A stretch of 64,000 nt of DNA from assembly GCA_031761405.1 (NCBI GenBank), contig JASEVX010000007.1, positions 61,267,062-61,331,061 of the forward strand, written 5' to 3'. Shown piece after piece: positions 31,901 to 43,495 of the stretch. The notes under the pieces were generated by a model. The model saw only the letters and a list, made by a program, of their open reading frames with translations, was not told the origin of the DNA and ran no database searches. This DNA comes from Serripes groenlandicus (Eukaryota > Mollusca > Bivalvia > Cardiida > Cardiidae). Position numbers and translations under genes: made by a program. Every line of letters starts with the position of its first letter. The first letter of the stretch is position 1.

Positions 31901-34900
31901 CTACGACCCAGCTCAACCAATTCTCAATGTTTTTGTAGTGGTTGAGCTACGATCTACGACCCAGCACAACCAATTCACAATGTTTTTAAAGTGGTTGAGC
32001 TACGATCTACGACCCAGCACAACCAATTCGCAATGTTTTTAAGTGGTTGAGCTACGATCTACGACCCAGCACAACCAATTCTGAATGTTTTTGTAGTGGT
32101 TGAGCTACGATCTACGACCCAGCACAACCAATTCGCAATGTTTTTAAAATGGTTGAGCTACGATCTACGACCCAGCTCAACCAATTCTGAATGTTTTTGT
32201 AGTGGTTGAGCTACGATCTACGACCCAGCACAACCAATTCGCAATGTTTTTAAAGTGGTTGAGCTACGATCTACGACCCAGCACAACCAATTCGCAATGT
32301 TTTTAAAATGGTTGAGCTACGATCTACGACCCAGCACAACCAATTCGCAATGTTTTTAAAATGGTTGAGCTACGATCTACGACCCAGCACAACCAATTCT
32401 GAATGTTTTTGTAGTGGTTGAGCTACGATCTACGACCCAGCACAACCAATTCGCAATGTTTTTAAAATGGTTGAGCTACGATCTACGACCCAGCTCAACC
32501 AATTCTGAATGTTTTTGTAGTGGTTGAGCTACGATCTACGACCCAGCACAACCAATTCGCAATGTTTTTAAAGTGGTTGAGCTACGATCTACGACCCAGC
32601 ACAACCAATTCGCAATGTTTTTAAATGGTTGAGCTACGATCTACGACCCAGCACAACCAATTCGCAATGTTTTTAAAATGGTTGAGCTACGATCTACGAC
32701 CCAGCACAACCAATTCGCAATGTTTTTAAGTGGTTGAGCTACGATCTACGACCCAGCACAACCAATTCTGAATGTTTTTGTAGTGGTTGAGCTACGATCT
32801 ACGACCCAGCACAACCAATTCGCAATGTTTTTAAAATGGTTGAGCTACGATCTACGACCCAGCTCAACCAATTCTGAATGTTTTTGTAGTGGTTGAGCTA
32901 CGATCTACGACCCAGCACAACCAATTCACAATGTTTTTAAAATGGTTGAGCTACGATCTACGACCCAGCTCAACCAATTCTGAATGTTTTTGTAGTGGTT
33001 GAGCTACGATCTACGACCCAACACAACCAATTCGCAATGTTTTTAAAGTGGTTGAGCTACGATCTACCACCCAGCACAACCAATTCGCAATGTTTGTAAG
33101 TGGTTGAGCTACGATCTACGACCCAGCACAACCAATTTGCAATGTTTTTAAAATGGTTGAGCTACGATCTACGACCCAGCACAACCAATTCTGAATGTTT
33201 TTGTAGTGGTTGAGCTACGATCTACGACCCAGCACAACCAATTCGCAATGTTTTTAAGTGGTTGAGCTACGATCTACGACCCAGCTCAACCAATTCTCAA
33301 TGTTTTTGTAGTGGTTGAGCTACGATCTACGACCCAGCACAACCAATTCACAATGTTTTTAAAGTGGTTGAGCTACGATCTACGACCCAGCACAACCAAT
33401 TCGCAATGTTTTTAAGTGGTTGAGCTACGATCTACGACCCAGCACAACCAATTCTGAATGTTTTTGTAGTGGTTGAGCTACGATCTACGACCCAGCACAA
33501 CCAATTCGCAATGTTTTTAAAATGGTTGAGCTACGATCTACGACCCAGCTCAACCAATTCTGAATGTTTTTGTAGTGGTTGAGCTACGATCTACGACCCA
33601 GCACAACCAATTCGCAATGTTTTTAAAGTGGTTGAGCTACGATCTACGACCCAGCACAACCAATTCGCAATGTTTTTAAAATGGTTGAGCTACGATCTAC
33701 GACCCAGCACAACCAATTCGCAATGTTTTTAAAATGGTTGAGCTACGATCTACGACCCAGCACAACCAATTCTGAATGTTTTTGTAGTGGTTGAGCTACG
33801 ATCTACGACCCAGCACAACCAATTCGCAATGTTTTTAAAATGGTTGAGCTACGATCTACGACCCAGCTCAACCAATTCTGAATGTTTTTGTAGTGGTTGA
33901 GCTACGATCTACGACCCAGCACAACCAATTCGCAATGTTTTTAAAGTGGTTGAGCTACGATCTACGACCCAGCACAACCAATTCGCAATGTTTTTAAGTG
34001 GTTGAGCTACGATCTACGACCCAGCACAACCAATTCGCAATGTTTTTAAAACGGTTGAGCTACGATCTACGACCCAGCACAACCAATTCGCAATGTTTTT
34101 AAGTGGTTGAGCTACGATCTACGACCCAGCACAACCAATTCTGAATGTTTTTGTAGTGGTTGAGCTACGATCTACGACCCAGCACAACCAATTCGCAATG
34201 TTTTTAAAATGGTTGAGCTACGATCTACGACCCAGCTCAACCAATTCTGAATGTTTTTGTAGTGGTTGAGCTACGATCTACGACCCAGCACAACCAATTC
34301 GCAATGTTTTTAAAATGGTTGAGCTACGATCTACGACCCAGCTCAACCAATTCTGAATGTTTTTGTAGTGGTTGAGCTACGATCTACGACCCAACACAAC
34401 CAATTCGCAATGTTTTTAAAGTGGTTGAGCTACGATCTACCACCCAGCACAACCAATTCGCAATGTTTGTAAGTGGTTGAGCTACGATCTACGACCCAGC
34501 ACAACCAATTTGCAATGTTTTTAAAATGGTTGAGCTACGATCTACGACCCAGCACAACCAATTCTGAATGTTTTTGTAGTGGTTGAGCTACGATCTACGA
34601 CCCAGCACAACCAATTCGCAATGTTTTTAAGTGGTTGAGCTACGATCTACGACCCAGCTCAACCAATTCTCAATGTTTTTGTAGTGGTTGAGCTACGATC
34701 TACGACCCAGCACAACCAATTCACAATGTTTTTAAAGTGGTTGAGCTACGATCTACGACCCAGCACAACCAATTCTCAATGTTTTTAAGTGGTTGAGCTA
34801 CGATCTACGACCCAGCACAACCAATTCTGAATGTTTTTGTAGTGGTTGAGCTACGATCTACGACCCAGCACAACCAATTCGCAATGTTTTTAAAATGGTT

Positions 34901-37900
34901 GAGCTACGATCTACGACCCAGCTCAACCAATTCTGAATGTTTTTGTAGTGGTTGAGCTACGATCTACGACCCAGCACAACCAATTCGCAATGTTTTTAAA
35001 GTGGTTGAGCTACGATCTACGACCCAGCACAACCAATTCGCAATGTTTTTAAAATGGTTGAGCTACGATCTACGACCCAGCACAACCAATTCGCAATGTT
35101 TTTAAAATGGTTGAGCTACGATCTACGACCCAGCACAACCAATTCTGAATGTTTTTGTAGTGGTTGAGCTACGATCTACGACCCAGCACAACCAATTCGC
35201 AATGTTTTTAAAATGGTTGAGCTACGATCTACGACCCAGCTCAACCAATTCTGAATGTTTTTGTAGTGGTTGAGCTACGATCTACGACCCAGCACAACCA
35301 ATTCGCAATGTTTTTAAAGTGGTTGAGCTACGATCTACGACCCAGCACAACCAATTCGCAATGTTTTTAAATGGTTGAGCTACGATCTACGACCCAGCAC
35401 AACCAATTCGCAATGTTTTTAAAATGGTTGAGCTACGATCTACGACCCAGCACAACCAATTCGCAATGTTTTTAAGTGGTTGAGCTACGATCTACGACCC
35501 AGCACAACCAATTCTGAATGTTTTTGTAGTGGTTGAGCTACGATCTACGACCCAGCACAACCAATTCGCAATGTTTTTAAAATGGTTGAGCTACGATCTA
35601 CGACCCAGCTCAACCAATTCTGAATGTTTTTGTAGTGGTTGAGCTACGATCTACGACCCAGCACAACCAATTCGCAATGTTTTTAAAATGGTTGAGCTAC
35701 GATCTACGACCCAGCTCAACCAATTCTGAATGTTTTTGTAGTGGTTGAGCTACGATCTACGACCCAACACAACCAATTCGCAATGTTTTTAAAGTGGTTG
35801 AGCTACGATCTACCACCCAGCACAACCAATTCGCAATGTTTGTAAGTGGTTGAGCTACGATCTACGACCCAGCACAACCAATTTGCAATGTTTTTAAAAT
35901 GGTTGAGCTACGATCTACGACCCAGCACAACCAATTCTGAATGTTTTTGTAGTGGTTGAGCTACGATCTACGACCCAGCACAACCAATTCGCAATGTTTT
36001 TAAGTGGTTGAGCTACGATCTACGACCCAGCTCAACCAATTCTCAATGTTTTTGTAGTGGTTGAGCTACGATCTACGACCCAGCACAACCAATTCACAAT
36101 GTTTTTAAAGTGGTTGAGCTACGATCTACGACCCAGCACAACCAATTCGCAATGTTTTTAAGTGGTTGAGCTACGATCTACGACCCAGCACAACCAATTC
36201 TGAATGTTTTTGTAGTGGTTGAGCTACGATCTACGACCCAGCACAACCAATTCGCAATGTTTTTAAAATGGTTGAGCTACGATCTACGACCCAGCTCAAC
36301 CAATTCTGAATGTTTTTGTAGTGGTTGAGCTACGATCTACGACCCAGCACAACCAATTCGCAATGTTTTTAAAGTGGTTGAGCTACGATCTACGACCCAG
36401 CACAACCAATTCGCAATGTTTTTAAAATGGTTGAGCTACGATCTACGACCCAGCACAACCAATTCGCAATGTTTTTAAAATGGTTGAGCTACGATCTACG
36501 ACCCAGCACAACCAATTCTGAATGTTTTTGTAGTGGTTGAGCTACGATCTACGACCCAGCACAACCAATTCGCAATGTTTTTAAAATGGTTGAGCTACGA
36601 TCTACGACCCAGCTCAACCAATTCTGAATGTTTTTGTAGTGGTTGAGCTACGATCTACGACCCAGCACAACCAATTCGCAATGTTTTTAAAGTGGTTGAG
36701 CTACGATCTACGACCCAGCACAACCAATTCGCAATGTTTTTAAGTGGTTGAGCTACGATCTACGACCCAGCACAACCAATTCGCAATGTTTTTAAAATGG
36801 TTGAGCTACGATCTACGACCCAGCACAACCAATTCGCAATGTTTTTAAGTGGTTGAGCTACGATCTACGACCCAGCACAACCAATTCTGAATGTTTTTGT
36901 AGTGGTTGAGCTACGATCTACGACCCAGCACAACCAATTCGCAATGTTTTTAAAATGGTTGAGCTACGATCTACGACCCAGCTCAACCAATTCTGAATGT
37001 TTTTGTAGTGGTTGAGCTACGATCTACGACCCAGCACAACCAATTCGCAATGTTTTTAAAATGGTTGAGCTACGATCTACGACCCAGCTCAACCAATTCT
37101 GAATGTTTTTGTAGTGGTTGAGCTACGATCTACGACCCAACACAACCAATTCGCAATGTTTTTAAGTGGTTGAGCTACGATCTACGACCCAGCTCAACCA
37201 ATTCTCAATGTTTTTGTAGTGGTTGAGCTACGATCTACGACCCAGCACAACCAATTCACAATGTTTTTAAAGTGGTTGAGCTACGATCTACGACCCAGCA
37301 CAACCAATTCGCAATGTTTTTAAGTGGTTGAGCTACGATCTACGACCCAGCACAACCAATTCTGAATGTTTTTGTAGTGGTTGAGCTACGATCTACGACC
37401 CAGCACAACCAATTCGCAATGTTTTTAAAATGGTTGAGCTACGATCTACGACCCAGCTCAACCAATTCTGAATGTTTTTGTAGTGGTTGAGCTACGATCT
37501 ACGACCCAGCACAACCAATTCGCAATGTTTTTAAAGTGGTTGAGCTACGATCTACGACCCAGCACAACCAATTCGCAATGTTTTTAAAATGGTTGAGCTA
37601 CGATCTACGACCCAGCACAACCAATTCGCAATGTTTTTAAAATGGTTGAGCTACGATCTACGACCCAGCTCAACCAATTCTGAATGTTTTTGTAGTGGTT
37701 GAGCTACGATCTACGACCCAGCACAACCAATTCGCAATGTTTTTAAAATGGTTGAGCTACGATCTACGACCCAGCTCAACCAATTCTGAATGTTTTTGTA
37801 GTGGTTGAGCTACGATCTACGACCCAGCACAACCAATTCGCAATGTTTTTAAAGTGGTTGAGCTACGATCTACGACCCAGCACAACCAATTCGCAATGTT

Positions 37901-39583
37901 TTTAAGTGGTTGAGCTACGATCTACGACCCAGCACAACCAATTCGCAATGTTTTTAAAATGGTTGAGCTACGATCTACGACCCAGCACAACCAATTCGCA
38001 ATGTTTTTAAGTGGTTGAGCTACGATCTACGACCCAGCACAACCAATTCTGAATGTTTTTGTAGTGGTTGAGCTACGATCTACGACCCAGCACAACCAAT
38101 TCGCAATGTTTTTAAGTGGTTGAGCTACGATCTACGACCCAGCACAACCAATTCGCAATGTTTTTAAGTGGTTGAGCTACGATCTACGACCCAGCACAAC
38201 CAATTCGCAATGTTTTTAAAATGGTTGAGCTACGATCTACGACCCAGCACAACCAATTCGCAATGTTTTTAAGTGGTTGAGCTACGATCTACGACCCAGC
38301 ACAACCAATTCTGAATGTTTTTGTAGTGGTTGAGCTACGATCTACGACCCAGCACAACCAATTCGCAATGTTTTTAAAATGGTTGAGCTACGATCTACGA
38401 CCCAGCTCAACCAATTCTGAATGTTTTTGTAGTGGTTGAGCTACGATCTACGACCCAGCACAACCAATTCGCAATGTTTTTAAAGTGGTTGAGCTACGAT
38501 CTACGACCCAGCACAACCAATTCTCAATGTTTTTAAAATGGTTGAGCTACGATCTACGACCCAGCACAACCAATTTGCAATGTTTTTAAAATGGTTGAGC
38601 TACGATCTACGACCCAGCACAACCAATTCTGAATGTTTTTGTAGTGGTTGAGCTACGATCTACGACCCAGCACAACCAATTCGCAATCTTTTTAAAATGG
38701 TTGAGCTACGATCTACGACCCAGCACAACCAATTCTGAATGTTTTTAAGTGGTTGAGCTACGATCTACGACCCAGCACAACCAATTTGCAATGTTTTTAA
38801 AATGGTTGAGCTACGATCTACGACCCAGCACAACCAATTCGCAATCTTTTTAAAATGGTTGAGCTACGATCTACGACCCAGCACAACCAATTCTGAATGT
38901 TTTTGTAGTGGTTGAGCTACGATCTACGACCCAGCACAACCAATTCGCAATGTTTTTAAAATGGTTGAGCTACGATCTACGACCCAGCTCAACCAATTCT
39001 GAATGTTTTTGTAGTGGTTGAGCTACGATCTACGACCCAGCACAACCAATTCGCAATGTTTTTAAAGTGGTTGAGCTACGATCTACGACCCAGCACAACC
39101 AATTCTCAATGTTTTTAAAATGGTTGAGCTACGATCTACGACCCAGCACAACCAATTTGCAATGTTTTTAAAATGGTTGAGCTACGATCTACGACCCAGC
39201 ACAACCAATTCTGAATGTTTTTGTAGTGGTTGAGCTACGATCTACGACCCAGCACAACCAATTCGCAATCTTTTTAAAATGGTTGAGCTACGATCTACGA
39301 CCCAGCACAACCAATTCTGAATGTTTTTAAGTGGTTGAGCTACGATCTACGACCCAGCACAACCAATTTGCAATGTTTTTAAAATGGTTGAGCTACGATC
39401 TACGACCCAGCACAACCAATTCGCAATCTTTTTAAAATGGTTGAGCTACGATCTACGACCCAGCACAACCAATTCGCAATGTTTTTAAAATGGTTGAGCT
39501 ACGATCTACGACCCAGCACAACCAATTCGCAATGTTTTTAAAGTGGTTGAGCTACGATCTACGACCCAGGTCAGCCAATTACA
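28985..39583 (-). repeat. Right arm: inverted ~53-bp tandem array (about 200 copies)
   Basis: Reverse complement of the left-arm monomer, about twice as long. The inner ~0.7 kb (28,985-29,700) is divergent, with GGTCAGCC variants and a deleted unit near 29,216; the core is homogeneous. A higher-order unit is clear: the marker GACCCAACAC occurs at 30,427, 31,642, 33,015, 34,388, 35,761 and 37,134, i.e. four consecutive spacings of exactly 1,373 bp (about 26 monomers) and one of 1,215 bp (three monomers fewer). The linked marker CTACCACCCA keeps the same spacing and is lost after 35,810. A smaller duplicated block occurs at about 38,500-39,440. Confidence 0.93.
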
Positions 39584-39634
39584 TTTTTTTGGTTGAGCTA
39601 CGATCTACGATCTACGCGCTAACTTCACACACCT
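39575..39634 (-). repeat. Right terminal inverted repeat
   Basis: Reverse complement of the left terminus, with A7 instead of A5. It is preceded by a GACCCAGGTCAGCC-type monomer, the same variant found at the inner ends of both arms. Confidence 0.88.
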
Positions 39635-39643
39635 CCCATTCAT
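39635..39643. repeat. Right 9-bp target-site duplication (CCCATTCAT)
   Basis: Exact match to 18,369-18,377. Unique sequence (gttcaaatgacacg) follows. Confidence 0.9.
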
Positions 39644-39679
39644 GTTCAAATGACACGTGATACCTACCTACTGCAGATA

Positions 39680-39929
39680 TCGAGGGCTTGGCGTGAAACA
39701 GTTGTAACTAAAATTCGTATTCTTTTACCAAGGTTAATCACCTCGCCATAAAGTCTTTAAAAGCGTTAAATTATTTTTCTTGGTTAACAATCGAAATTTA
39801 GGTGCCATTGCTCGTTCTGAACAATGACACATAAATTTGCATTGTTTACAAAGGGGTCAAAATTGCCTCTAAATCAGGGTTTTCAAAATAGGCTTTTAGT
39901 TACAACCGTTTCACGCCAAGCCCTCGATA
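39680..39929. mobile_element. MITE-D copy
   Basis: The termini CGAGGGCTTGGCGTGAAACA and TTTCACGCCAAGCCCTCG are inverted. ATAT lies on both sides as a possible 4-bp duplication. The centre contains 'aggtgccattgctcgttctg', whose partner arm (gaacaatgacacataaat) has decayed compared with the 51.2- and 61.9-kb copies. Confidence 0.82.
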
Positions 39930-39987
39930 TCATCCTTGCTATCCGATTTGAATATTCAAACAGTTTCTACATTGACTAAAGAATCAC

Positions 39988-40216
39988 TTAAACCCTTTCA
40001 CACACACATACACACATGTTGACGCATCAGTAGTAAGTGTATCTTGAAAACATTGTGACAAAATAAAAAAAATCCAAGACGACCAATATCTCCTTTTGCC
40101 ACAATGTTCAACTTTTTCAGCAATTATATAACTTCAATTCTAGAAATATTTGAATTTTGACCCTAGCATTTTATAAGGTCGTATGCTTCAGATTTCTTGC
40201 AAGGGGGAGAGGTTAA
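39988..40216 (+). mobile_element. Degenerate MITE-B copy
   Basis: TTAA at 39,988-39,991 and 40,213-40,216; 'cttgaaaacattgtgacaaa' and 'tctccttttgccacaatgtt' in the centre. A CA-rich stretch replaces part of the left end. Confidence 0.65.
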
Positions 40217-40543
40217 AAACTTATAAATAATATCATCAACGAAGATAATTTACAAGGTCATACAGTCGAAAACTGCGCCAGATTTTGGACTGGGTAAATT
40301 CATTATCTCTTTTCAACTTGTAGACGGATTAAGACGTACTTACAGCAAGCGACTTTTGAAAACTACAAAAGAAAACAAATGCTCAAGACAAGCAATTTCC
40401 TGCCCCGGCCACAACATTTTTTCAACTTTATTCAATACGTCCTTTTTATTTTTAAGCGTTTTTCTTTATTTTTACATAAATCATGATGATGTTGCTACAT
40501 TGTTGTTGCATATGGATAAAGTTTGTATATTCGCATAGTTGTA
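40217..40543. other. Non-genic spacer with MITE-B remnant
   Basis: 'gcgacttttgaaaactacaa' and 'ctcaagacaagcaatttcct' (about 40,348-40,400) look like a further, very decayed MITE-B. No gene. Confidence 0.4.
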
Positions 40544-40745
40544 ACGCCACTTTCAACTATTTTCCCGTTATTTCAAGGCGTGTCCTGGGTAAGTTCCCAA
40601 ATCCCCGCAACCCAGTGCGCCAAGCAGGGCAGCCATTACTACCATATATATAGTCTTTGGTATGACCCGACCGGGGGATCGAACACGCGACCTCCCGCAC
40701 CAAAAGCCGGACGCTCTGCCACTACATTACAGAGGCGGTCTCAAC
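40544..40745 (-). mobile_element. SINE-1 copy, reverse
   Basis: Core ('cgccactttcaactattttc', 'caaggcgtgtcctgggtaag'), then a deletion of the 'actggcccatttatcctg' block, then a near-complete tRNA head in reverse (gggatcgaacacgcgacctc; gacgctctgccactac). The tail is lost. Confidence 0.8.
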
Positions 40746-40874
40746 ATTATGTAATATAAATTTACGATTCTCGTCAAATGCTTCTTGAAATGGATGTTTC
40801 TTTAACGCCATATCGAACTACGTGGATGATTTGAACAAAAAGTACATAACATAACTATTATTATAATTGACTAT

Positions 40875-41136
40875 AATATGAGCCGTTCCACGAGAAAACC
40901 AACATTGCGGACTCTGCGTAAAGTATCGACCCAGATCTCATTCAGCATGCCACGCAGGCTAAACCGGACAGACACATTTCGCCTCTTGTGGATTTTCCGT
41001 TTCAGGAATCATTTCTCTATACATCTATACCTCTGAGACGGAATGTGTCGGCCCAGATTAGACTGCACATGCCGATCTGGATCGATACATTATGCATAGT
41101 CCATAACGTTAGTTTTTCTCGTGGAACGTCTTATAT
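40875..41136. mobile_element. MITE-C copy
   Basis: The left end ATATGAGCCGTTCCACGAGA is mirrored by TCTCGTGGAACGTCTTATAT. 'actctgcgtaaagtatcgac' and 'gatcgatacattatgcatag' are the matching inner arms. The central marker 'caggaatcatttctctatac' is common to the family. Reads through both arms can fold on themselves. Confidence 0.82.
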
Positions 41137-41172
41137 TACATAATACAGGTCGCTTTTGTCAAAAAAACCTGT

Positions 41173-41399
41173 TTAACCCTTCCCCTCATTTAGACGCTTT
41201 CTGACGCCTCTGCAGTAGACGGCTTTTTTGAAAACATAGTGACAAAAGAAGAAATTGCACAGAACGTGCAATTTCTTCTTTTTGTCACAATGTTTTCCAC
41301 TTTTTGTCATAGGTTATCCATTTAATTATGGAGATTTTCTATGCTTTGACAAAATATGTTCAAAGTCGTCTGCTGCAGTCGTATGAGGGAAAGGGTTAA
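41173..41399 (+). mobile_element. MITE-A copy
   Basis: TTAA at both borders (41,173-41,176; 41,396-41,399). A small deletion removes AGAATT near the right end. GCAC/GTGC hairpin with loop AGAAC. Confidence 0.88.
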
Positions 41400-41803
41400 T
41401 TTGCTCTACGCGATTTTGATAAACCCAAGGCCGGACGTTAAACCCAATATAGCACCTATAAACACTATGATAAATGTTTTGCTGTTGCAGGATCAACTGT
41501 ACTATTATTTTGCCTTGACCTTGCAATAATTAATTTCTGTTTACATGCCCTTCGAAACCCCTTTTTCAATACTGTTGATCTTTTTTTCCACATGTTTCTT
41601 TTGACGTATCGTCTTTTCACTGCAACCGTTTTGAAATCATTGCGGAAAAAGCAATTACATTGCCAACAAACATGCGATGACTTTTCCTTTTCCCACTATG
41701 TTTACCTCTCTGTATTAAAAGTATACTCGATTGTTACAATGCATAGGACTCCAACATATATTGCGATGTGTATACATCGATGAAGAATGAAAACAAATTG
41801 TCA
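41400..41803. other. Non-genic spacer
   Basis: Nothing recognised apart from a vague MITE-B-like stretch at 41,610-41,720. Confidence 0.4.
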
Positions 41804-42045
41804 ATATGAGCCACCCCACGAGAAAATCAATATTGTGCACTCAGCGTAAGTTATCGACCCGGATCAGACTAAGCATGCCGCACCGGCGAATCCGGATATA
41901 GACACTTTTCGCCTTCTGTGGATTTTCTGTTTCATGAATCATTACTCTATACCTATAACCCCATGAGACGGAATGTGTAGGATGATCTGGGTCGATACAA
42001 TACGCAGAGTCCATAATGTTGGTTTTCCCATGGAACGGTTCATAT
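41804..42045. mobile_element. MITE-C copy
   Basis: Ends ATATGAGCCACCCCACGAGA and CCATGGAACGGTTCATATG. About 20 bp of the right inner arm (the 'gcccggattagcctgcgcgg' block) is deleted. Confidence 0.8.
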
Positions 42046-42248
42046 GTGATGAATATGCAGCCGTGCTGTATGACAAGTATCACGGGCTATTTGCGCGCAA
42101 TATAGATTCACATCTACCTGTTCGCAGAAAACTCAATGAATGTTTGAAGAATCTTGCATCAAAATATTATACTGTACTAGATTGAGGAGACAAGTCTCTA
42201 TTTATAATATTCCGGAGCGAAGATCATTAATAAATGGATTGACACATG

Positions 42249-42466
42249 TTGAGTTTAACGCCGTTTTCAACAAATGTTCAGTCATATAAAGGCCGCCAGT
42301 TCCTCTACGCGTGGCTTTCATGGCGTTATCACTCCAGTACTTCACTTAACGGTCTTTCCAAGAAACCGTCAGCATAGTTGTAGAAGACGAATGGCACTTG
42401 TCACATTGACGTTTGTCAAACGACGGCAAGAGTTTTGGCTTAGCTAGGTTTCGAACTTCGATATTC
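42249..42466 (-). mobile_element. SINE-2 copy, reverse, no tail
   Basis: 'gtttaacgccgttttcaaca', 'cagtacttcacttaacgg', 'gaagacgaatggcacttgtc' and a B-box remnant (aggtttcgaact) in order. The 42,046-42,248 gap before it holds nothing recognised. Confidence 0.78.
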
Positions 42467-42491
42467 AAATAGTTTAGCTTGATAGTTATGT

Positions 42492-42721
42492 TTAACCCTT
42501 TCCCTCATACGACACTTCTGCAGCAGATGACTTTGAACATGTTTTGCCAAAAAATAGAAAATCCTTATAATTGAATGGATAACCTATAACTAAAAGTGGA
42601 AAACATTGTGGCAAAAGGAGAAATTGCACGTTTTGTGCAATTTCTTCTATTGTCACTATGTTTTCAAATAGCCGTCTGCTGCAGAGGCGTCAGAAGGCGT
42701 CTATATGAGGGAAAGGGTTAA
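42492..42721 (-). mobile_element. MITE-A copy, reverse
   Basis: TTAA at 42,492-42,495 and 42,718-42,721; near-consensus ends; GCAC/GTGC hairpin. Confidence 0.9.
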
Positions 42722-42804
42722 AAGAATACACTTTAAATATGCTATTGATAATAGAATGTGGTTTTAATTGTCTGATTAGCAAAAAACTTAATGAAAACCA
42801 TTAC

Positions 42805-42950
42805 GCTCAGGAGTATGGGATTAGCATTAAGACAGACTCACTAATGTCAGTATACATAAAACAGAAGGAGTTTTAACTAACCCAGGAAACGCCGCGATAT
42901 AACTGAAAAAGTGTTGAAAGTGGCGAAAAACATCATACAAACCAATAAAC
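42805..42950 (+). mobile_element. SINE-1 3' fragment
   Basis: 'gggattagcattaagacaga', 'caggaaacgccgcgatataa', 'tgttgaaagtggcgaaaaac'. The head is absent and the tail decayed. Confidence 0.72.
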
Positions 42951-43002
42951 AAATCTAGACACAGATACATGTACAACAACAAGCCCTATTCTTCTGATGT
43001 TG

Positions 43003-43150
43003 ATTGTTTACGGTGTCCTTGAATCTAATACGACCGCCATTCGGATCATTCGCAATACTTGCCTTTCATCGACCAGTGTGTTCGCTTTAGCCATTTAAAT
43101 GCTGTCTATAATTGAAACCCTTTCATCACTGATTATTCTAAAGTAGACTC
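43003..43150. repeat. Left member of a divergent inverted pair (partner 45,290-45,420)
   Basis: 'tgattgtttacggtgtcctt', 'gatcattcgcaatacttgcc' and 'tttcatcgaccagtgtgt' recur in reverse complement at 45,303-45,420. The pair encloses about 2.2 kb with a CTA tract, a retroposon end, a SINE and the 31-bp minisatellite. It may be two copies of one longer MITE in opposite orientation, or the ends of a composite. Confidence 0.6.
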
Positions 43151-43155
43151 TTAAA

Positions 43156-43322
<167 letters not shown>

Positions 43323-43326
<4 letters not shown>

Positions 43327-43480
43327 AGGCTTTATTTAGAGAGGATACTCATTTGACATCGTACATTGTATGCAAGTCAATCTTCCATGAGGGCCTCAAA
43401 CATAAACAAAATGAAACGTGAACAAACGTTGTTTACATATAAACAACTCAACATTGCAATTACATTGTTTACATACATAT
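43323..43480 (-). mobile_element. Retroposon 3' end next to TAA tail
   Basis: 'aaaggctttatttagagagg', 'caagtcaatcttccatgagg' and 'gcctcaaacataaac' align with the end at 2,120-2,190. The 5' side is not resolved. Confidence 0.5.
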
Positions 43481-43495
43481 ATAAATATGGACTTT

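Larger units (their letters stand above)
18378..39634. mobile_element. Giant Foldback-like transposon (21,257 bp)
   Basis: Seen directly: the two ends are inverted copies. Both start AGGTGTGTGAAGTTAGCGCG and match over about 58 bp with only an A5/A7 length difference. A perfect 9-bp duplication lies outside. Inside each end is a long array of a ~53-bp monomer, in opposite orientations (left about 5.0 kb, right about 10.6 kb), separated by about 5.6 kb of other sequence. Known: Drosophila FB elements have long inverted repeats built of tandem short repeats and make 9-bp duplications; sea-urchin TU elements are similar; MULE transposases typically make 8-11-bp duplications. Inferred: a non-autonomous FB/MULE-type element moved as a unit, with arms amplified before or after insertion. 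No transposase is present. Array lengths depend on the assembly, but both borders are in unique sequence. Confidence 0.85.

Noticed and set aside
18421..39583. CRISPR-like look: ~35-bp conserved part alternating with ~18-bp variable part
   Set aside because: The 'spacers' are only a handful of recurring types, the unit is a tandem satellite in inverted arms, there are no cas genes, and the DNA is clearly eukaryotic.
18378..39634. Alternative reading of the inverted arms as an inverted-duplication assembly artefact
   Set aside because: The arms differ in length, block period and monomer subtypes, the two outer flanks are different unique sequences, and a 9-bp duplication marks both ends. Internal array length may still be wrong.
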